38,242 nt of DNA from contig NZ_FQZY01000042.1 in NCBI RefSeq assembly GCF_900142165.1, positions 1-38,242 on the forward strand, in the 5' to 3' direction. Below, in pieces: positions 30,802 to 38,242 of the stretch. Both the position numbers and the translations under genes were made by a program. Under the pieces are notes generated by a model. It did not search any database. It saw only the letters and a program-made list of their open reading frames with translations, and was not told the origin of the DNA. The stretch is from Hespellia stercorisuis DSM 15480. GTDB lineage: Bacteria > Bacillota > Clostridia > Lachnospirales > Lachnospiraceae. Within the stretch, counting starts at the first letter, position 1. Every line of letters begins with the position of its first letter.

Positions 30802-32133
30802 ATGAGTAAGTATACAAAGGAAGATATTCTGCGAATTGCGGAGGAAGAGGATGTGGAGTTCATCCGTCTGCAGTTCACGGATATTTTTGGAACGATGAAG
30901 AATATGGCTGTCACGATCAGTCATCTGGAGAGAGCGCTGAACAATGAGTATATATTTGACGGCTCATCCATCGACGGGTTTGCAAGCATCGAACAGTCCG
31001 ATATGTTTTTATATCCGGACCGGGATACATTTGAGATTTTTCCGTGGCGTCCACAGCAGGGGAAGGTTGCGAGACTGATCTGCGATGTCTATTCGCCGGA
31101 TGGAACCCCCTGCGATAATGATCCGAGATATGTGCTGAGAAAAGCAGTGAAACAGGCGGCAGATATGGGATACAAACTGAATGTGGGGCCGGAGTGTGAG
31201 TTCTTTATGTTCCATACGGATGAAGCCGGTCTGCCGACCACCATGTCCCATGAACAGGGAGGCTATTTTGATCTGGGACCGCTTGATCTCGGGGAAAATG
31301 CGCGGAGAGACATGATTTTCACTCTGGAAGATATGGGATTTGACATCGAGGCATCGCATCATGAAATGGCGCCGGCGCAGCATGAGATTGATTTCCGATA
31401 TGACGAGGCACTGAAAACGGCGGACAACATCATGACCTTTAAGCTTGTGGTGAAGACCATCGCGAAGCGTCACGGACTGCATGCTACGTTCATGCCGAAG
31501 CCTAAGACAGATAATCATGGGTCCGGAATGCATCTGAATATGTCTCTGAGCAGAGATGGAAAGAATATCTTTGAGGATGCCGATGATGTGAACGGACTGA
31601 GTCAGGAAGGATATTACTTCATCGGAGGAATCATGCAGCACATCAAGGCAATCACCTGTATTGTTAATCCGTCTGTAAATTCTTACAAGCGGTTTGTTAA
31701 AGGATTCGAGGCACCGGTGTACATCACCTGGTCTGCGAAGAACAGAAGCCCGCTCATTCGTGTACCGGCATCGGCGGGGGATGGAACCAGAATTGAATTG
31801 CGAAGTCCAGACACTTCGGCCAATCCGTATCTTGCGATTGCTGTCTGCCTGGCGGCGGGCCTGAAGGGAATCCAGGAGAAGATTGCACCGCCGGCCAGTG
31901 TGGACTGCAATGTGTTCGAGATGACGAAAGAGGAGAAGAAAGCTCTGGATATCGAGGCGCTTCCGGGAAGTCTGCTGGAGGCAGTCCGTGAGTTCGAAAA
32001 GGATGACTTTGTGCGCAGCATTCTGGGCGAGGAGCTGTCACATAAGATTATAGAAGCTCAGAAAAATGAATACAAAGAATTTCGTTCACAGGTTTCCCAG
32101 TGGGAGTTGGACAGGTATTTGTTTAGAATGTAA
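30802..32133 (+). CDS. glnA: glutamine synthetase, type I
   Basis: This 443-residue protein starts at ATG 30802 after GAAGGAGGTAGTACA. It makes glutamine from glutamate, ammonia and ATP. Signature regions are DGSSIDGFASIEQSDM, the metal/nucleotide site MPKPKTDNHGSGMHLNMS, NRSPLIRVPA and RIELRSPDTSANPYLA. Length fits the GSI-alpha subgroup of Firmicutes. I do not see the adenylylation loop of GSI-beta enzymes, so control is probably by leader antitermination and feedback. Confidence 0.97.
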   Translation: MSKYTKEDILRIAEEEDVEFIRLQFTDIFGTMKNMAVTISHLERALNNEYIFDGSSIDGFASIEQSDMFLYPDRDTFEIFPWRPQQGKVARLICDVYSPDGTPCDNDPRYVLRKAVKQAADMGYKLNVGPECEFFMFHTDEAGLPTTMSHEQGGYFDLGPLDLGENARRDMIFTLEDMGFDIEASHHEMAPAQHEIDFRYDEALKTADNIMTFKLVVKTIAKRHGLHATFMPKPKTDNHGSGMHLNMSLSRDGKNIFEDADDVNGLSQEGYYFIGGIMQHIKAITCIVNPSVNSYKRFVKGFEAPVYITWSAKNRSPLIRVPASAGDGTRIELRSPDTSANPYLAIAVCLAAGLKGIQEKIAPPASVDCNVFEMTKEEKKALDIEALPGSLLEAVREFEKDDFVRSILGEELSHKIIEAQKNEYKEFRSQVSQWELDRYLFRM

Positions 32134-32251
32134 GCACTGATCTGTATAATTTGGAACCGGGGGCAAAAGGTTATTCGTTTCATGCGTGAAAACACATGAC
32201 TTTTTGGTCCGCAAAACATGGAATAGCGGGGAAAATACAGGAGGTGTGAGC

Positions 32252-32797
32252 GTGAGCAATATTATTGTGGTTTTTCCAAAAAAGGAGAACGCAACTAATA
32301 TTCGAAATTTGTTGGTTCGAGGCGGCCTTGAAGTGAATGGGGTGTGTACGACAGGCGCGCAGGCAATCAACTTCGCTGACACAATGCACGAGGGGATTGT
32401 GGTGTGTGGATACAAAATGACGGATATGATGTATTCCGAACTGCGGGAATATCTGCCCGCATCATTTGAGATGCTGTTGATAGCGTCCAGAGACAAGTGG
32501 GGAAATGGACTGGTGGACGGGGTAGTCGGACTTCCAATGCCAATCAAAGTCTACGATCTGATGAATACGATGGAAATGATGCTTCAGACGGCATATGTGC
32601 GAAGGAAGAAGAGAAGAGAAGCGCTGAAAAATAGAAATCCTGAGCAGAAGGCAATCATTGACAAAGCGAAAACGTTGTTGATGGAGCGAAATAATATGAC
32701 AGAGGAGGACGCACATAAGTATTTGCAGAAGAGCAGTATGGACAGCGGAACCAACATGGTGGAGACGGCACAGATGGTGCTGACGATCATGATATAA
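32252..32797 (+). CDS. ANTAR-domain RNA-binding antiterminator with pseudo-receiver
   Basis: This 181-residue protein starts at GTG 32252, seven bases after AGGAGG; GTG 32246 is too close. The N-terminal ~120 residues resemble a response-regulator receiver, but the phospho-acceptor position (in IVVCGYKMTDM) lacks aspartate, so phosphorylation is unlikely. The C-terminal AIIDKAKTLLMERNNMTEED through ETAQMVLTIM is an ANTAR domain, which binds paired RNA hairpins to prevent termination. It is downstream of glnA, an arrangement known in clostridia, and probably controls nitrogen genes. The 118 bp upstream hold only a weak hairpin. Confidence 0.9.
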   Translation: MSNIIVVFPKKENATNIRNLLVRGGLEVNGVCTTGAQAINFADTMHEGIVVCGYKMTDMMYSELREYLPASFEMLLIASRDKWGNGLVDGVVGLPMPIKVYDLMNTMEMMLQTAYVRRKKRREALKNRNPEQKAIIDKAKTLLMERNNMTEEDAHKYLQKSSMDSGTNMVETAQMVLTIMI

Positions 32798-32822
32798 TGT
32801 ACGCGACAGCAAAGAGCAGTGC

Positions 32823-32887
32823 CAGCAGGTAACGACAAGTGTTTACGTTGTGCTTGCACATAAGTAAATACTTGTCGTTATCTGCTG
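32823..32887. repeat. 65-bp near-perfect hairpin between ANTAR gene and dapF
   Basis: Arms of 31 and 32 bases, starting CAGCAGGTAACGACAAGT and ending ACTTGTCGTTATCTGCTG, pair almost completely around a 2-base loop, with a few G-T pairs or mismatches near the tip. There is no T-run, so it is not a normal terminator. It resembles an extragenic palindromic repeat or miniature element. The ~75 bp after it are GC-rich and non-coding. Confidence 0.8.
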
Positions 32888-33002
32888 ATAGGGCGAAAGC
32901 CCGCGAGTGAGATGAAGCAGAGCGGAATCGAGCGGCACAGCGAATGGCAAGCGTGAATCTGTACTTTAATTCATGATAGAATAATAGTTGAGGAGAAAGA
33001 GT

Positions 33003-33833
33003 ATGAAATTTACAAAAATGCAGGGAATCGGAAACGATTATGTATATATGAACTGTCTGGAGGAGACGGTGGAGGATCCGGCGGCGCTGGCAGTCCAGGT
33101 CAGCGACAGACATTTCGGAGTCGGCTCGGACGGACTGATTCTGATCAATCCATCCAAGGTGGCAGATTTCGAGATGGCCATGTACAACGCAGACGGATCC
33201 CGCAGTGAGATGTGTGGGAACGGAATCCGCTGTGTTGCGAAATATGTGTATGATTACGGTCTTACGGATAAGACCAGTATTTCAATTGAAACATTGGCAG
33301 GAATCAAGTATCTGGACCTTACCGTAGAGAACGGCAAGGTGTCTCTCATCAAAGTTGATATGGGCAGTCCGATCCTGGGGGCGAAGGAGATTCCGATTAT
33401 TTCCGAAAATGACCAGGTTGTGTCAGAGACGATTCTTGTGGACGGCACAGAGTACCGGATGACCGGTGTCTCCATGGGCAATCCTCACGCAGTGGTATAT
33501 ATGGAAGACGTGACAAATCTGGACATCGAGAAGATTGGCCCGAAGTTTGAAAACCACGAGCGCTTTCCACGTCGCATTAACACGGAATTTGTGCGCGTGA
33601 TCGACCGGAAAACAGTGGAGATGCGCGTGTGGGAGCGTGGCGCAGGGGAGACCCTTGCCTGCGGAACCGGTGCCTGTGCAGTCGCAGTGGCCTGCATCCT
33701 GAATCATCTGACAGAGGATGAGGTCACAGTGAAGTTATTAGGCGGAGATCTGATCATCCAATGGGATCGGGAGAAAAACAAAGTATACATGACCGGCCCC
33801 GCAGTTACTGTGTTTGATGGGGAATTGTACTAA
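33003..33833 (+). CDS. dapF: diaminopimelate epimerase
   Basis: This 276-residue protein starts at ATG 33003 after GAGGAGAAAGAGT. It converts LL- to meso-diaminopimelate for lysine and peptidoglycan. KMQGIGNDY at the N terminus, the first catalytic cysteine in EMCGNGIRC (residue 71) and the second in [10 protein letters not shown] (residue 220) are all present, with length as expected. It lies 25 bp before dapL, which makes its substrate, so the two form an operon. Confidence 0.97.
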   Translation: MKFTKMQGIGNDYVYMNCLEETVEDPAALAVQVSDRHFGVGSDGLILINPSKVADFEMAMYNADGSRSEMCGNGIRCVAKYVYDYGLTDKTSISIETLAGIKYLDLTVENGKVSLIKVDMGSPILGAKEIPIISENDQVVSETILVDGTEYRMTGVSMGNPHAVVYMEDVTNLDIEKIGPKFENHERFPRRINTEFVRVIDRKTVEMRVWERGAGETLACGTGACAVAVACILNHLTEDEVTVKLLGGDLIIQWDREKNKVYMTGPAVTVFDGELY

Positions 33834-33858
33834 CAAGTAAAGCAAAAGGAGAATACGT

Positions 33859-35073
33859 ATGTTTAAAGTAAATGATGATTATTTAAAATTGCAGGGAAGT
33901 TATCTGTTTTCTAATATTGCGAAAAAAGTGGCGGCGTTCACAGAAGCAAATCCGGATGCGCCGATCATCCGTCTTGGAATCGGCGATGTGACGCAGCCGC
34001 TGGCCCCGGCGATTATCGACAGCCTTCACAGTGCGGTAGACGAGATGGCAGCAGCGGAGACATTTCACGGCTATGCACCGGATCTTGGATATGAGTTCCT
34101 GAGAAGTGCAATGGCAGAGAATGATTACAAGGCTCGCGGATGCGACATCAAGGCGGACGAAATTTTTATTTCGGACGGCGCAAAATGCGATTCCGGAAAT
34201 ATCCAGGAAATTTTCAGCAGAGACAATAAGATTGCTGTTTGTGATCCTGTATACCCAGTTTATGTGGACACCAATGTAATGGCGGGGCGCACAGGCACTT
34301 ACGATGCAAAGAAAGGAATCTGGAGCGATGTGATCTACATGCCTTGTACGGCTGAGAATAATTTTTCGCCGGAACTTCCGACTTCTACACCGGATCTTAT
34401 TTACCTGTGTTTCCCGAATAACCCGACCGGTTCGACCATCACGAAGGACGAACTGCAGAAATGGGTGGATTATGCGAATAAAGTCGGCGCGGTTATCATC
34501 TACGATGCCGCATATGAGGCCTATATCTCAGAGACAGATGTGCCGCACACAATCTATGAGTGCGATGGCGCGAGAACCTGTGCGATCGAGCTGAGAAGCT
34601 TTTCTAAAAATGCAGGGTTCACCGGAGTCCGTCTCGGTGCAACTGTAATTCCGAAGGATCTCAAGAGCGGAGACGTCATGCTTCACACTCTGTGGGCAAG
34701 ACGCCATGGAACAAAGTATAACGGGGCACCTTACATCGTGCAGAGAGCCGGTGAGGCTGTCTATTCAGAGGCAGGAAAAGCGCAGCTGAAGGCACAGGTG
34801 GCATATTATATGGAGAATGCAAAGATAATCTATGAAGGTCTGAGAGACGCCGGCTACAGTGTGTCAGGAGGCGTGAACGCGCCGTATATCTGGCTGAAGA
34901 CACCGGTTACGATGACTTCATGGGAATTTTTTGATTATTTGCTTGAGAAAGCAAATGTAGTCGGTACTCCGGGATCAGGATTCGGACCGAGCGGAGAAGG
35001 CTATTTCCGTCTGACTGCGTTTGGATCACATGAGAATACAGTGGCTGCAATCGGGCGCATCAAAGCGCTGTAA
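33859..35073 (+). CDS. dapL: LL-diaminopimelate aminotransferase
   Basis: This 404-residue protein starts at ATG 33859 after AAAGGAGAATACGT. It is a PLP enzyme converting tetrahydrodipicolinate directly to LL-diaminopimelate, bypassing the acylated route. [27 protein letters not shown] and the PLP lysine in [14 protein letters not shown] (residue 250) are visible. This pathway is typical of Clostridia and some other phyla. Its product is the substrate of DapF upstream. Confidence 0.97.
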   Translation: MFKVNDDYLKLQGSYLFSNIAKKVAAFTEANPDAPIIRLGIGDVTQPLAPAIIDSLHSAVDEMAAAETFHGYAPDLGYEFLRSAMAENDYKARGCDIKADEIFISDGAKCDSGNIQEIFSRDNKIAVCDPVYPVYVDTNVMAGRTGTYDAKKGIWSDVIYMPCTAENNFSPELPTSTPDLIYLCFPNNPTGSTITKDELQKWVDYANKVGAVIIYDAAYEAYISETDVPHTIYECDGARTCAIELRSFSKNAGFTGVRLGATVIPKDLKSGDVMLHTLWARRHGTKYNGAPYIVQRAGEAVYSEAGKAQLKAQVAYYMENAKIIYEGLRDAGYSVSGGVNAPYIWLKTPVTMTSWEFFDYLLEKANVVGTPGSGFGPSGEGYFRLTAFGSHENTVAAIGRIKAL

Positions 35074-35102
35074 TTGCAGTACTTGCAAATACTTTCCAAT
35101 AG

Positions 35103-35183
35103 AAAACCAGTGCTGTTTCTTCGGATACGCCCTCAGTCTGTTTGACAGGGCGGGATATCAGGAAGAAGCGGCACTGGTTTTTT
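35103..35183 (+). terminator. long terminator after dapL
   Basis: Outer arms (AAAACCAGTGC with GCACTGGTTTT) and inner segments (TTTCTTC/GAAGAA, GCCCT/AGGGC) pair into an 80-base interrupted hairpin followed by T-runs. It ends the dapF-dapL transcript. Confidence 0.85.
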
Positions 35184-35215
35184 CTTTGATTTATGAAATT
35201 AATATACAAAAAAGA

Positions 35216-35244
35216 TTGACAATACGTATTATTACGTATAATAT
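35216..35244 (+). promoter_or_regulatory. hicB promoter with palindromic operator
   Basis: TTGACA at 35216-35221 is followed by TATAAT at 35237-35242 (15-base spacer) or TAATAT at 35239-35244 (17). Between and over them lies ATACGTA-TTAT-TACGTAT (35222-35239), a perfect 18-bp dyad. A site in this position would block polymerase when bound, as expected for autoregulation by HicB. Confidence 0.8.
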
Positions 35245-35262
35245 AGTTTACAGGGTGAGTTT

Positions 35263-35670
35263 ATGTTGAATAAATTGTACTATCCGGCGGTGTTTTCTGT
35301 AGAAGGCGAGGATGGTTTTGGAATCAGATTTCCGAATTTCCCGGACTGTGCTGTAAGTGGAGACAGCATGGAGACAGGGTATGAGCGGGCATCTAGAGTG
35401 CTTGGCGAGATTCTGGAGGGATTAGAAACAGCTGGGGATATGATACCAAAACCTTCTATGCCGCAGGAGATTGCACTGCAAAAGGGAGAGTTTGTAGTAG
35501 TAATTGAATTTGATATGTTAGAGTACAAGAAGAGGACGAGGTCCAAGGCGGTCAAAAAGACCCTGAGCATCCCTTCCTGGCTTAATGAAGAAGCAACTGC
35601 AGTGGGGGTAAATTTTTCCCAGATTTTGCAGGATGGACTTTTACGCGTATTAAATGAAAAAAGTTGTTGA
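35263..35670 (+). CDS. hicB: HicB-family protein (orphan antitoxin-like)
   Basis: This 135-residue protein starts at ATG 35263 after GGGTGAGTTT. The N-terminal partial RNase H-like fold is seen in YYPAVFSVEGEDGFGIRFPN with FPDCAVSGDSMETGYERA. The C-terminal SIPSWLNEEATAVGVNFSQILQDGL is a ribbon-helix-helix or HTH DNA-binding region. HicB proteins normally neutralise the HicA mRNA nuclease and repress their own operon. No hicA lies upstream or downstream here, so this one is solitary. The palindrome in its promoter fits autoregulation. Confidence 0.85.
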   Translation: MLNKLYYPAVFSVEGEDGFGIRFPNFPDCAVSGDSMETGYERASRVLGEILEGLETAGDMIPKPSMPQEIALQKGEFVVVIEFDMLEYKKRTRSKAVKKTLSIPSWLNEEATAVGVNFSQILQDGLLRVLNEKSC

Positions 35671-35694
35671 CATTTGTGGAAAGTTTGATATAAT
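35667..35694 (+). promoter_or_regulatory. promoter of the tRNA pair
   Basis: TTGACA at 35667-35672 overlaps the hicB stop and TATAAT at 35689-35694 follows after 16 bases. Transcription would start about 30 bp upstream of tRNA-Gln. Confidence 0.85.
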
Positions 35695-35730
35695 ATCATT
35701 TGTACGGTTCATCCGGAACCGAGCAAATAT

Positions 35731-35801
35731 TGCGGATTGGTGTAATGGTAGCACATCGGACTCTGACTCCGCTAGTAGAGGTTCAAATCCTCTATCCGTA
35801 G
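35731..35801 (+). tRNA. tRNA-Gln (anticodon CTG)
   Basis: Cloverleaf: acceptor arms TGCGGAT and ATCCGTA, anticodon stem CGGA/TCCG with loop CTCTGAC giving anticodon CTG (codon CAG), and T-arm AGAGGTTCAAATCCTCT. No encoded CCA. The 93 bp to the next tRNA contain two small hairpins (TATGATTT/AAATCATA and GGATTCC/GGAATCC), perhaps processing signals. Confidence 0.95.
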
Positions 35802-35894
35802 TTTGTGTTTATGATTTAAGTCAGAAATCATAAGAGACTGGTTTTTGGGATTCCGTTATCATGGAATCCTAAAAATATGTTGAAATTGAAATTT

Positions 35895-36001
<107 letters not shown>

Positions 36002-36031
<30 letters not shown>

Positions 36032-36322
36032 GTCGGGATTATCCAGTGTGCCTTTACTTTGTAAGTCAGAACTGGCTGTTTTTCGGAGTTTGGTAATACT
36101 GCCACCGTTCAAACCGTTTTCTCTACGCAGTCTTGTCATGCAATCGGTAATATTTCTTGCATAGGTGTAACTTCCGTTGCCGTCTGTGAAAATGCAATCA
36201 CATAAAATCCCATGTTCCTCTTGTACATTCTTGATGTAGCTGAAAAATTTACGACATGTTTCTTTACACAAGTCCACCCATTCGGACACCTCTACTAATT
36301 GGAACTGTCTCTTAAAAACCAT
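36002..36322 (-). pseudogene. degraded tyrosine-integrase fragment
   Basis: The 106-residue frame on the minus strand contains GSITKLRKTASSDLQSKG, which resembles the H-x-L-R-K-T box of tyrosine recombinases (with threonine at the histidine position). Before it, a segment like the region ahead of that box is seen (IFTDGNGSYTYARNI, TRLRRENGLN). The N-terminal domain and the catalytic tyrosine are missing. It lies directly against the tRNA-Pro repeat, where an integrase gene is expected. The assignment is by eye and moderately uncertain. Confidence 0.5.
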
Positions 36323-36573
36323 TTGGGATAGTACAAGTTGATTTTTAGAGTGGTAGGTGTGCCGTTGATTCGGTTGTGTTCTGATTTGATTTTCTGAATG
36401 GTATTGTTGATTTTGAAGTATTTATAAACAATTACCTTTAATTGCGTGTTTCGACTATCTTGATTGCTGGTGGACATACTGTTAGTGATGTGATATTCGG
36501 GCAGTTTCGTGTAACAGTAGATTCCAGTTAGTAAGCAGAGTGTTAAAACTATTATAATGATTTTTCTTTTCAT
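36295..36573 (-). CDS. small secreted or membrane-anchored hypothetical protein
   Basis: This 92-residue protein is read from the ATG ending at 36573 after GAGGTGTACAC. The N terminus (KRKIIIIVLTLCLLTGIYCY) is a signal peptide or membrane anchor. The rest is basic and hydrophilic. Its 3' end overlaps the integrase fragment by 28 bp, which suggests that a deletion has joined the two and altered its C terminus. No family recognised. Confidence 0.55.
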   Translation of the reverse strand: MKRKIIIIVLTLCLLTGIYCYTKLPEYHITNSMSTSNQDSRNTQLKVIVYKYFKINNTIQKIKSEHNRINGTPTTLKINLYYPKWFLRDSSN

Positions 36574-36611
36574 GTGTACACCTCATTTAATCAGGATAAC
36601 TATATAGCACA

Positions 36612-36625
36612 TCACTATACAGTGA
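36612..36625. promoter_or_regulatory. possible operator in the divergent region
   Basis: TCACT-ATAC-AGTGA is an inverted repeat centred between the minus-strand gene and the XRE gene, itself flanked by TATATA on both sides. It is a plausible binding site for the adjacent XRE regulator. Confidence 0.45.
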
Positions 36626-36674
36626 ATTACTATATAAAGATTTATTAAATATACTTTATGTAGAGGTGATGTGT

Positions 36675-36890
36675 ATGAATTATGGGCATTTGGAATTGAG
36701 AATAGAAGAACTGCTACAAGAAAAAGGTGTCAGTAAGAATACCATTTGCAAAGAACTGGATATACCGCGGTCAAACTTCAACAGATATTGCAGAAATGAA
36801 TTTCAAAGACTGGATGCGAACCTAATCTGCAAACTGTGTGATTATTTTGAATGTGAAGTTGGAGCATTGATTCGTTATGTAAAAGAATAG
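36675..36890 (+). CDS. small XRE-family transcription regulator
   Basis: This 71-residue protein starts at ATG 36675 after AGAGGTGATGTGT; GTG 36666 and ATG 36669 would overlap the ribosome site. The whole chain is one Cro/CI-type helix-turn-helix (LLQEKGVSKNTICKELDIPR through ICKLCDYFECEVGALIRYV). Such one-domain regulators control small mobile elements or adjacent genes. It is divergent from the small membrane-anchored gene and a palindrome lies between them. Confidence 0.85.
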   Translation: MNYGHLELRIEELLQEKGVSKNTICKELDIPRSNFNRYCRNEFQRLDANLICKLCDYFECEVGALIRYVKE

Positions 36891-37036
36891 TAGATTGTTA
36901 ATGGTAATGGCATTGAATTGATAAAAGGTGTGTGGAGATGCGAAAGTCTCTCATGCCTTTTTCTTGTGCATTTTGTGGAATTGAATTATACTGTGATTGT
37001 AAGTGCTTAACAGGTTTGAAGTTGCGGAGGTGTGTA

Positions 37037-37363
37037 ATGGGAAATATGGTTGGCTCTATCATAATGTGTATTCTGGCGATTGCCTTTTTTTTAATTAGCT
37101 ATCGACAATTCAAAGAAAAAGGATTTATATTTAACAATGCGTATATTTTTGCCTCAAAAGAAGAACGAGAATCAATGGACAGAAAACCGCTTTACAAGCA
37201 ATCTGGCATAGTTTTTCTTTTGATTGGAATAACTTTTTTGATTATCGCAATTGATATAATAATTCAAACGGGTTGGTTGTATTATTGTGAATTAGTAATC
37301 ATAGCAGGGACAATGGTATATGCCATTATTTCTTCTGTGAAGATAGAAAAGAGAACAAAATAA
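37037..37363 (+). CDS. membrane protein, DUF3784-like
   Basis: This 108-residue protein starts at ATG 37037, six bases after GGAGG. Three hydrophobic spans are visible (MVGSIIMCILAIAFFLISY, GIVFLLIGITFLIIAIDII and the YYCELVIIAGTMVYAIISS stretch). The loop ASKEERESMDRKPLYKQSG fits the DUF3784 pattern, a family often found near SdpI/DUF1648 proteins. The 146 bp before it include a short frame (MPFSCAFCGI) resembling the start of the DUF1648 gene at 37801, possibly a relic. Confidence 0.7.
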   Translation: MGNMVGSIIMCILAIAFFLISYRQFKEKGFIFNNAYIFASKEERESMDRKPLYKQSGIVFLLIGITFLIIAIDIIIQTGWLYYCELVIIAGTMVYAIISSVKIEKRTK

Positions 37364-37541
37364 ATCCCAGTTTGTCAAATAAAGAAATAATAAACTTAGA
37401 AGCCACTCACAGATTTGCCTAATACACGGTGAATTTTTGATTATGAAATTCGAGGAATATGAGTAGTGTATGTTATCTTTTCATAAAAGCAATATAGCCC
37501 TACAATATTCAAATTGAAGAGCTATGATATAGATTTAAAAT

Positions 37542-37588
37542 AACGGATATACAAGTTCTCCGTTCTGACCGATTGGGTCACTTGTATA
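37542..37588. repeat. nested inverted repeats before the distal tRNA repeat
   Basis: Three pairings overlap here: AACGGA/TCCGTT, TATACAAGT/ACTTGTATA (perfect 9-bp arms) and TGACC/GGTCA. They cannot all form together. The stretch 37364-37663 has no gene I can support. These repeats could be integrase or excisionase arm sites, or a terminator without a T-run. Confidence 0.6.
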
Positions 37589-37663
37589 TATTGGTATATG
37601 GTTGGGATTCGGTTGGGTTTCCAAAATGGGTCTTATAAAGCCTATAAATGCGTTGTTTGTAGA

Positions 37664-37758
37664 ACGTAGAGGTCGCAAATTCAAATCTTGTCACTTCGAT
37701 TTACCCCCATTTTATGGGGGGTGTTATTTTATAGAAGCAAAAAAGTTGGTCGGTTTTG
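37664..37758 (+). repeat. attR-like copy: diverged tRNA-Pro 3' end plus terminator
   Basis: This is the second copy of the 35933-36031 repeat. The T-arm carries GCAAATTC for GCAAGTTC and CACTTCG for CACTCCG, and the hairpin ACCCCCAT/ATGGGGG is kept. Upstream sequence does not fold as a tRNA, so this copy is not a functional gene. Confidence 0.8.
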
Positions 37759-37800
37759 CCTGAAGGAAATTTGGATTTGACAGTAGAAAGTGGGATTGTT

Positions 37801-38130
37801 ATGAATTTTATCAACAGTAGAAAATTTTCATGTGCAATTTGTGGTATAGGATGTTTGATTGCAATTATAAGCTTTTTTTTCTTGCCTAATATTATTCCAA
37901 CTCATTTTGTGGGTGGAGTTGCAGATGGCTTTGGAAATAAAATACAGATATTCTTATTTCCTGCGTTACAAATGTTACTTACTTTTTTGAGTGGAAAAGA
38001 AAAAATAAAATATTATATGACACACTCAAAAAGATTTTTAACGGACAACCAGTTTCAGTGGATGATAGGCGGGGTACTTATAATTGTGATGATGGCAGAA
38101 GTATGGGTAATATATTCTTCGTTTGCATAA
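37801..38130 (+). CDS. DUF1648 (SdpI-like N-terminal) membrane protein
   Basis: This 109-residue protein is read from ATG 37801. Three hydrophobic spans are seen (ICGIGCLIAIISFFFLPNII, FLFPALQMLLTFL, IGGVLIIVMMAEVWVIYSS). The loop IPTHFVGGVADGFGNK is the DUF1648 signature. The family includes the first part of SdpI, the immunity protein against the SdpC toxin of Bacillus. This is a short, one-domain version, so its role is uncertain. The ribosome site (GTGGGATTGTT) is weak. Confidence 0.8.
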   Translation: MNFINSRKFSCAICGIGCLIAIISFFFLPNIIPTHFVGGVADGFGNKIQIFLFPALQMLLTFLSGKEKIKYYMTHSKRFLTDNQFQWMIGGVLIIVMMAEVWVIYSSFA

Positions 38131-38158
38131 AATCCACGCATATATATTTTGAAAACAA

Positions 38159-38226
38159 TGCTGACGCATTCTCGTTACTTTAGTTGTGAGTTAGTCAGCA
38201 TAAAATAATTAGGTGCCTTCCGGCAC
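38159..38226 (+). terminator. possible terminator structures at window end
   Basis: TGCTGAC (38159-38165) pairs with GTCAGCA (38194-38200) across a long loop. GTGCC-TTCC-GGCAC (38213-38226) is a short hairpin followed by a T-rich but broken run. Either could end the DUF1648 transcript; neither is a strong classical terminator. Confidence 0.4.
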
Positions 38227-38242
38227 TTGAGGATTTTATTCA

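Noticed and set aside
35670-35730. hicA toxin gene next to hicB
   Set aside because: The 60 bp after hicB are a tRNA promoter and leader. Nothing upstream between the dapL terminator and hicB can encode a HicA.
37640-37700. A second functional tRNA-Pro at the distal repeat
   Set aside because: Only the T-arm and 3' end are present, with mutations; D-arm and 5' acceptor strand do not exist upstream.

Overview
The window is a piece of a low-to-mid GC Firmicutes chromosome, most likely a gut Lachnospiraceae-type clostridium. The reasons are the DapL route to diaminopimelate next to dapF, a GSI-type glnA followed by an ANTAR regulator, coaBC divergent from a PanT-like ECF transporter, AGGAGG ribosome sites throughout, and a siphovirus prophage of the kind common in that group. 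The species cannot be fixed from the sequence alone.

Positions 1 to about 26760 are the right-hand part of an integrated tailed phage; its integrase, lysogeny and replication genes lie outside to the left. First come small cysteine-rich and hypothetical genes (14-2781) and a DUF1492/sigma-region-4-like late regulator (2921-3337). An AT-rich accessory pair follows (3528-4991: a DUF6731-like protein plus a four-helix membrane protein), then two micro-ORFs separated by intrinsic terminators. The late operon runs terS, terL, portal, MuF head protein, protease cluster, scaffold, capsid, connectors, tail tube, chaperones, tape measure, Dit, Tal, two fibre genes, holin genes and amidase. The prophage ends inside a host polysaccharide deacetylase gene, whose 3' remnant is at 26765-27016.

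The most unusual stretch is 8602-11544. The MuF head protein carries a C-terminal zincin-like domain (HEHLH) and is followed by a 59-residue possible immunity gene. Next come a retropepsin-like aspartyl protease bracketed by near-identical terminators, a second HExxH protein, and a Prp-type cysteine protease. The scaffold, capsid and tail-tube proteins encoded downstream all begin with Prp-like cleavage motifs (LNLQFFA, LGLQVFA, MNLQLFA), so protease and likely substrates sit together.

Positions 27017-35700 are host housekeeping genes: corA with a long structured leader, coaBC with divergent panT, glnA with a leader terminator and a downstream ANTAR regulator, dapF-dapL, and a lone hicB with a palindromic operator. 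tRNA-Gln and tRNA-Pro follow. The 3' end of tRNA-Pro and its terminator recur, diverged, 1.7 kb downstream. Between the copies lie a degraded tyrosine-integrase fragment, an XRE regulator and small membrane proteins, which looks like a decayed tRNA-targeted mini-element. A DUF1648 membrane protein closes the window.
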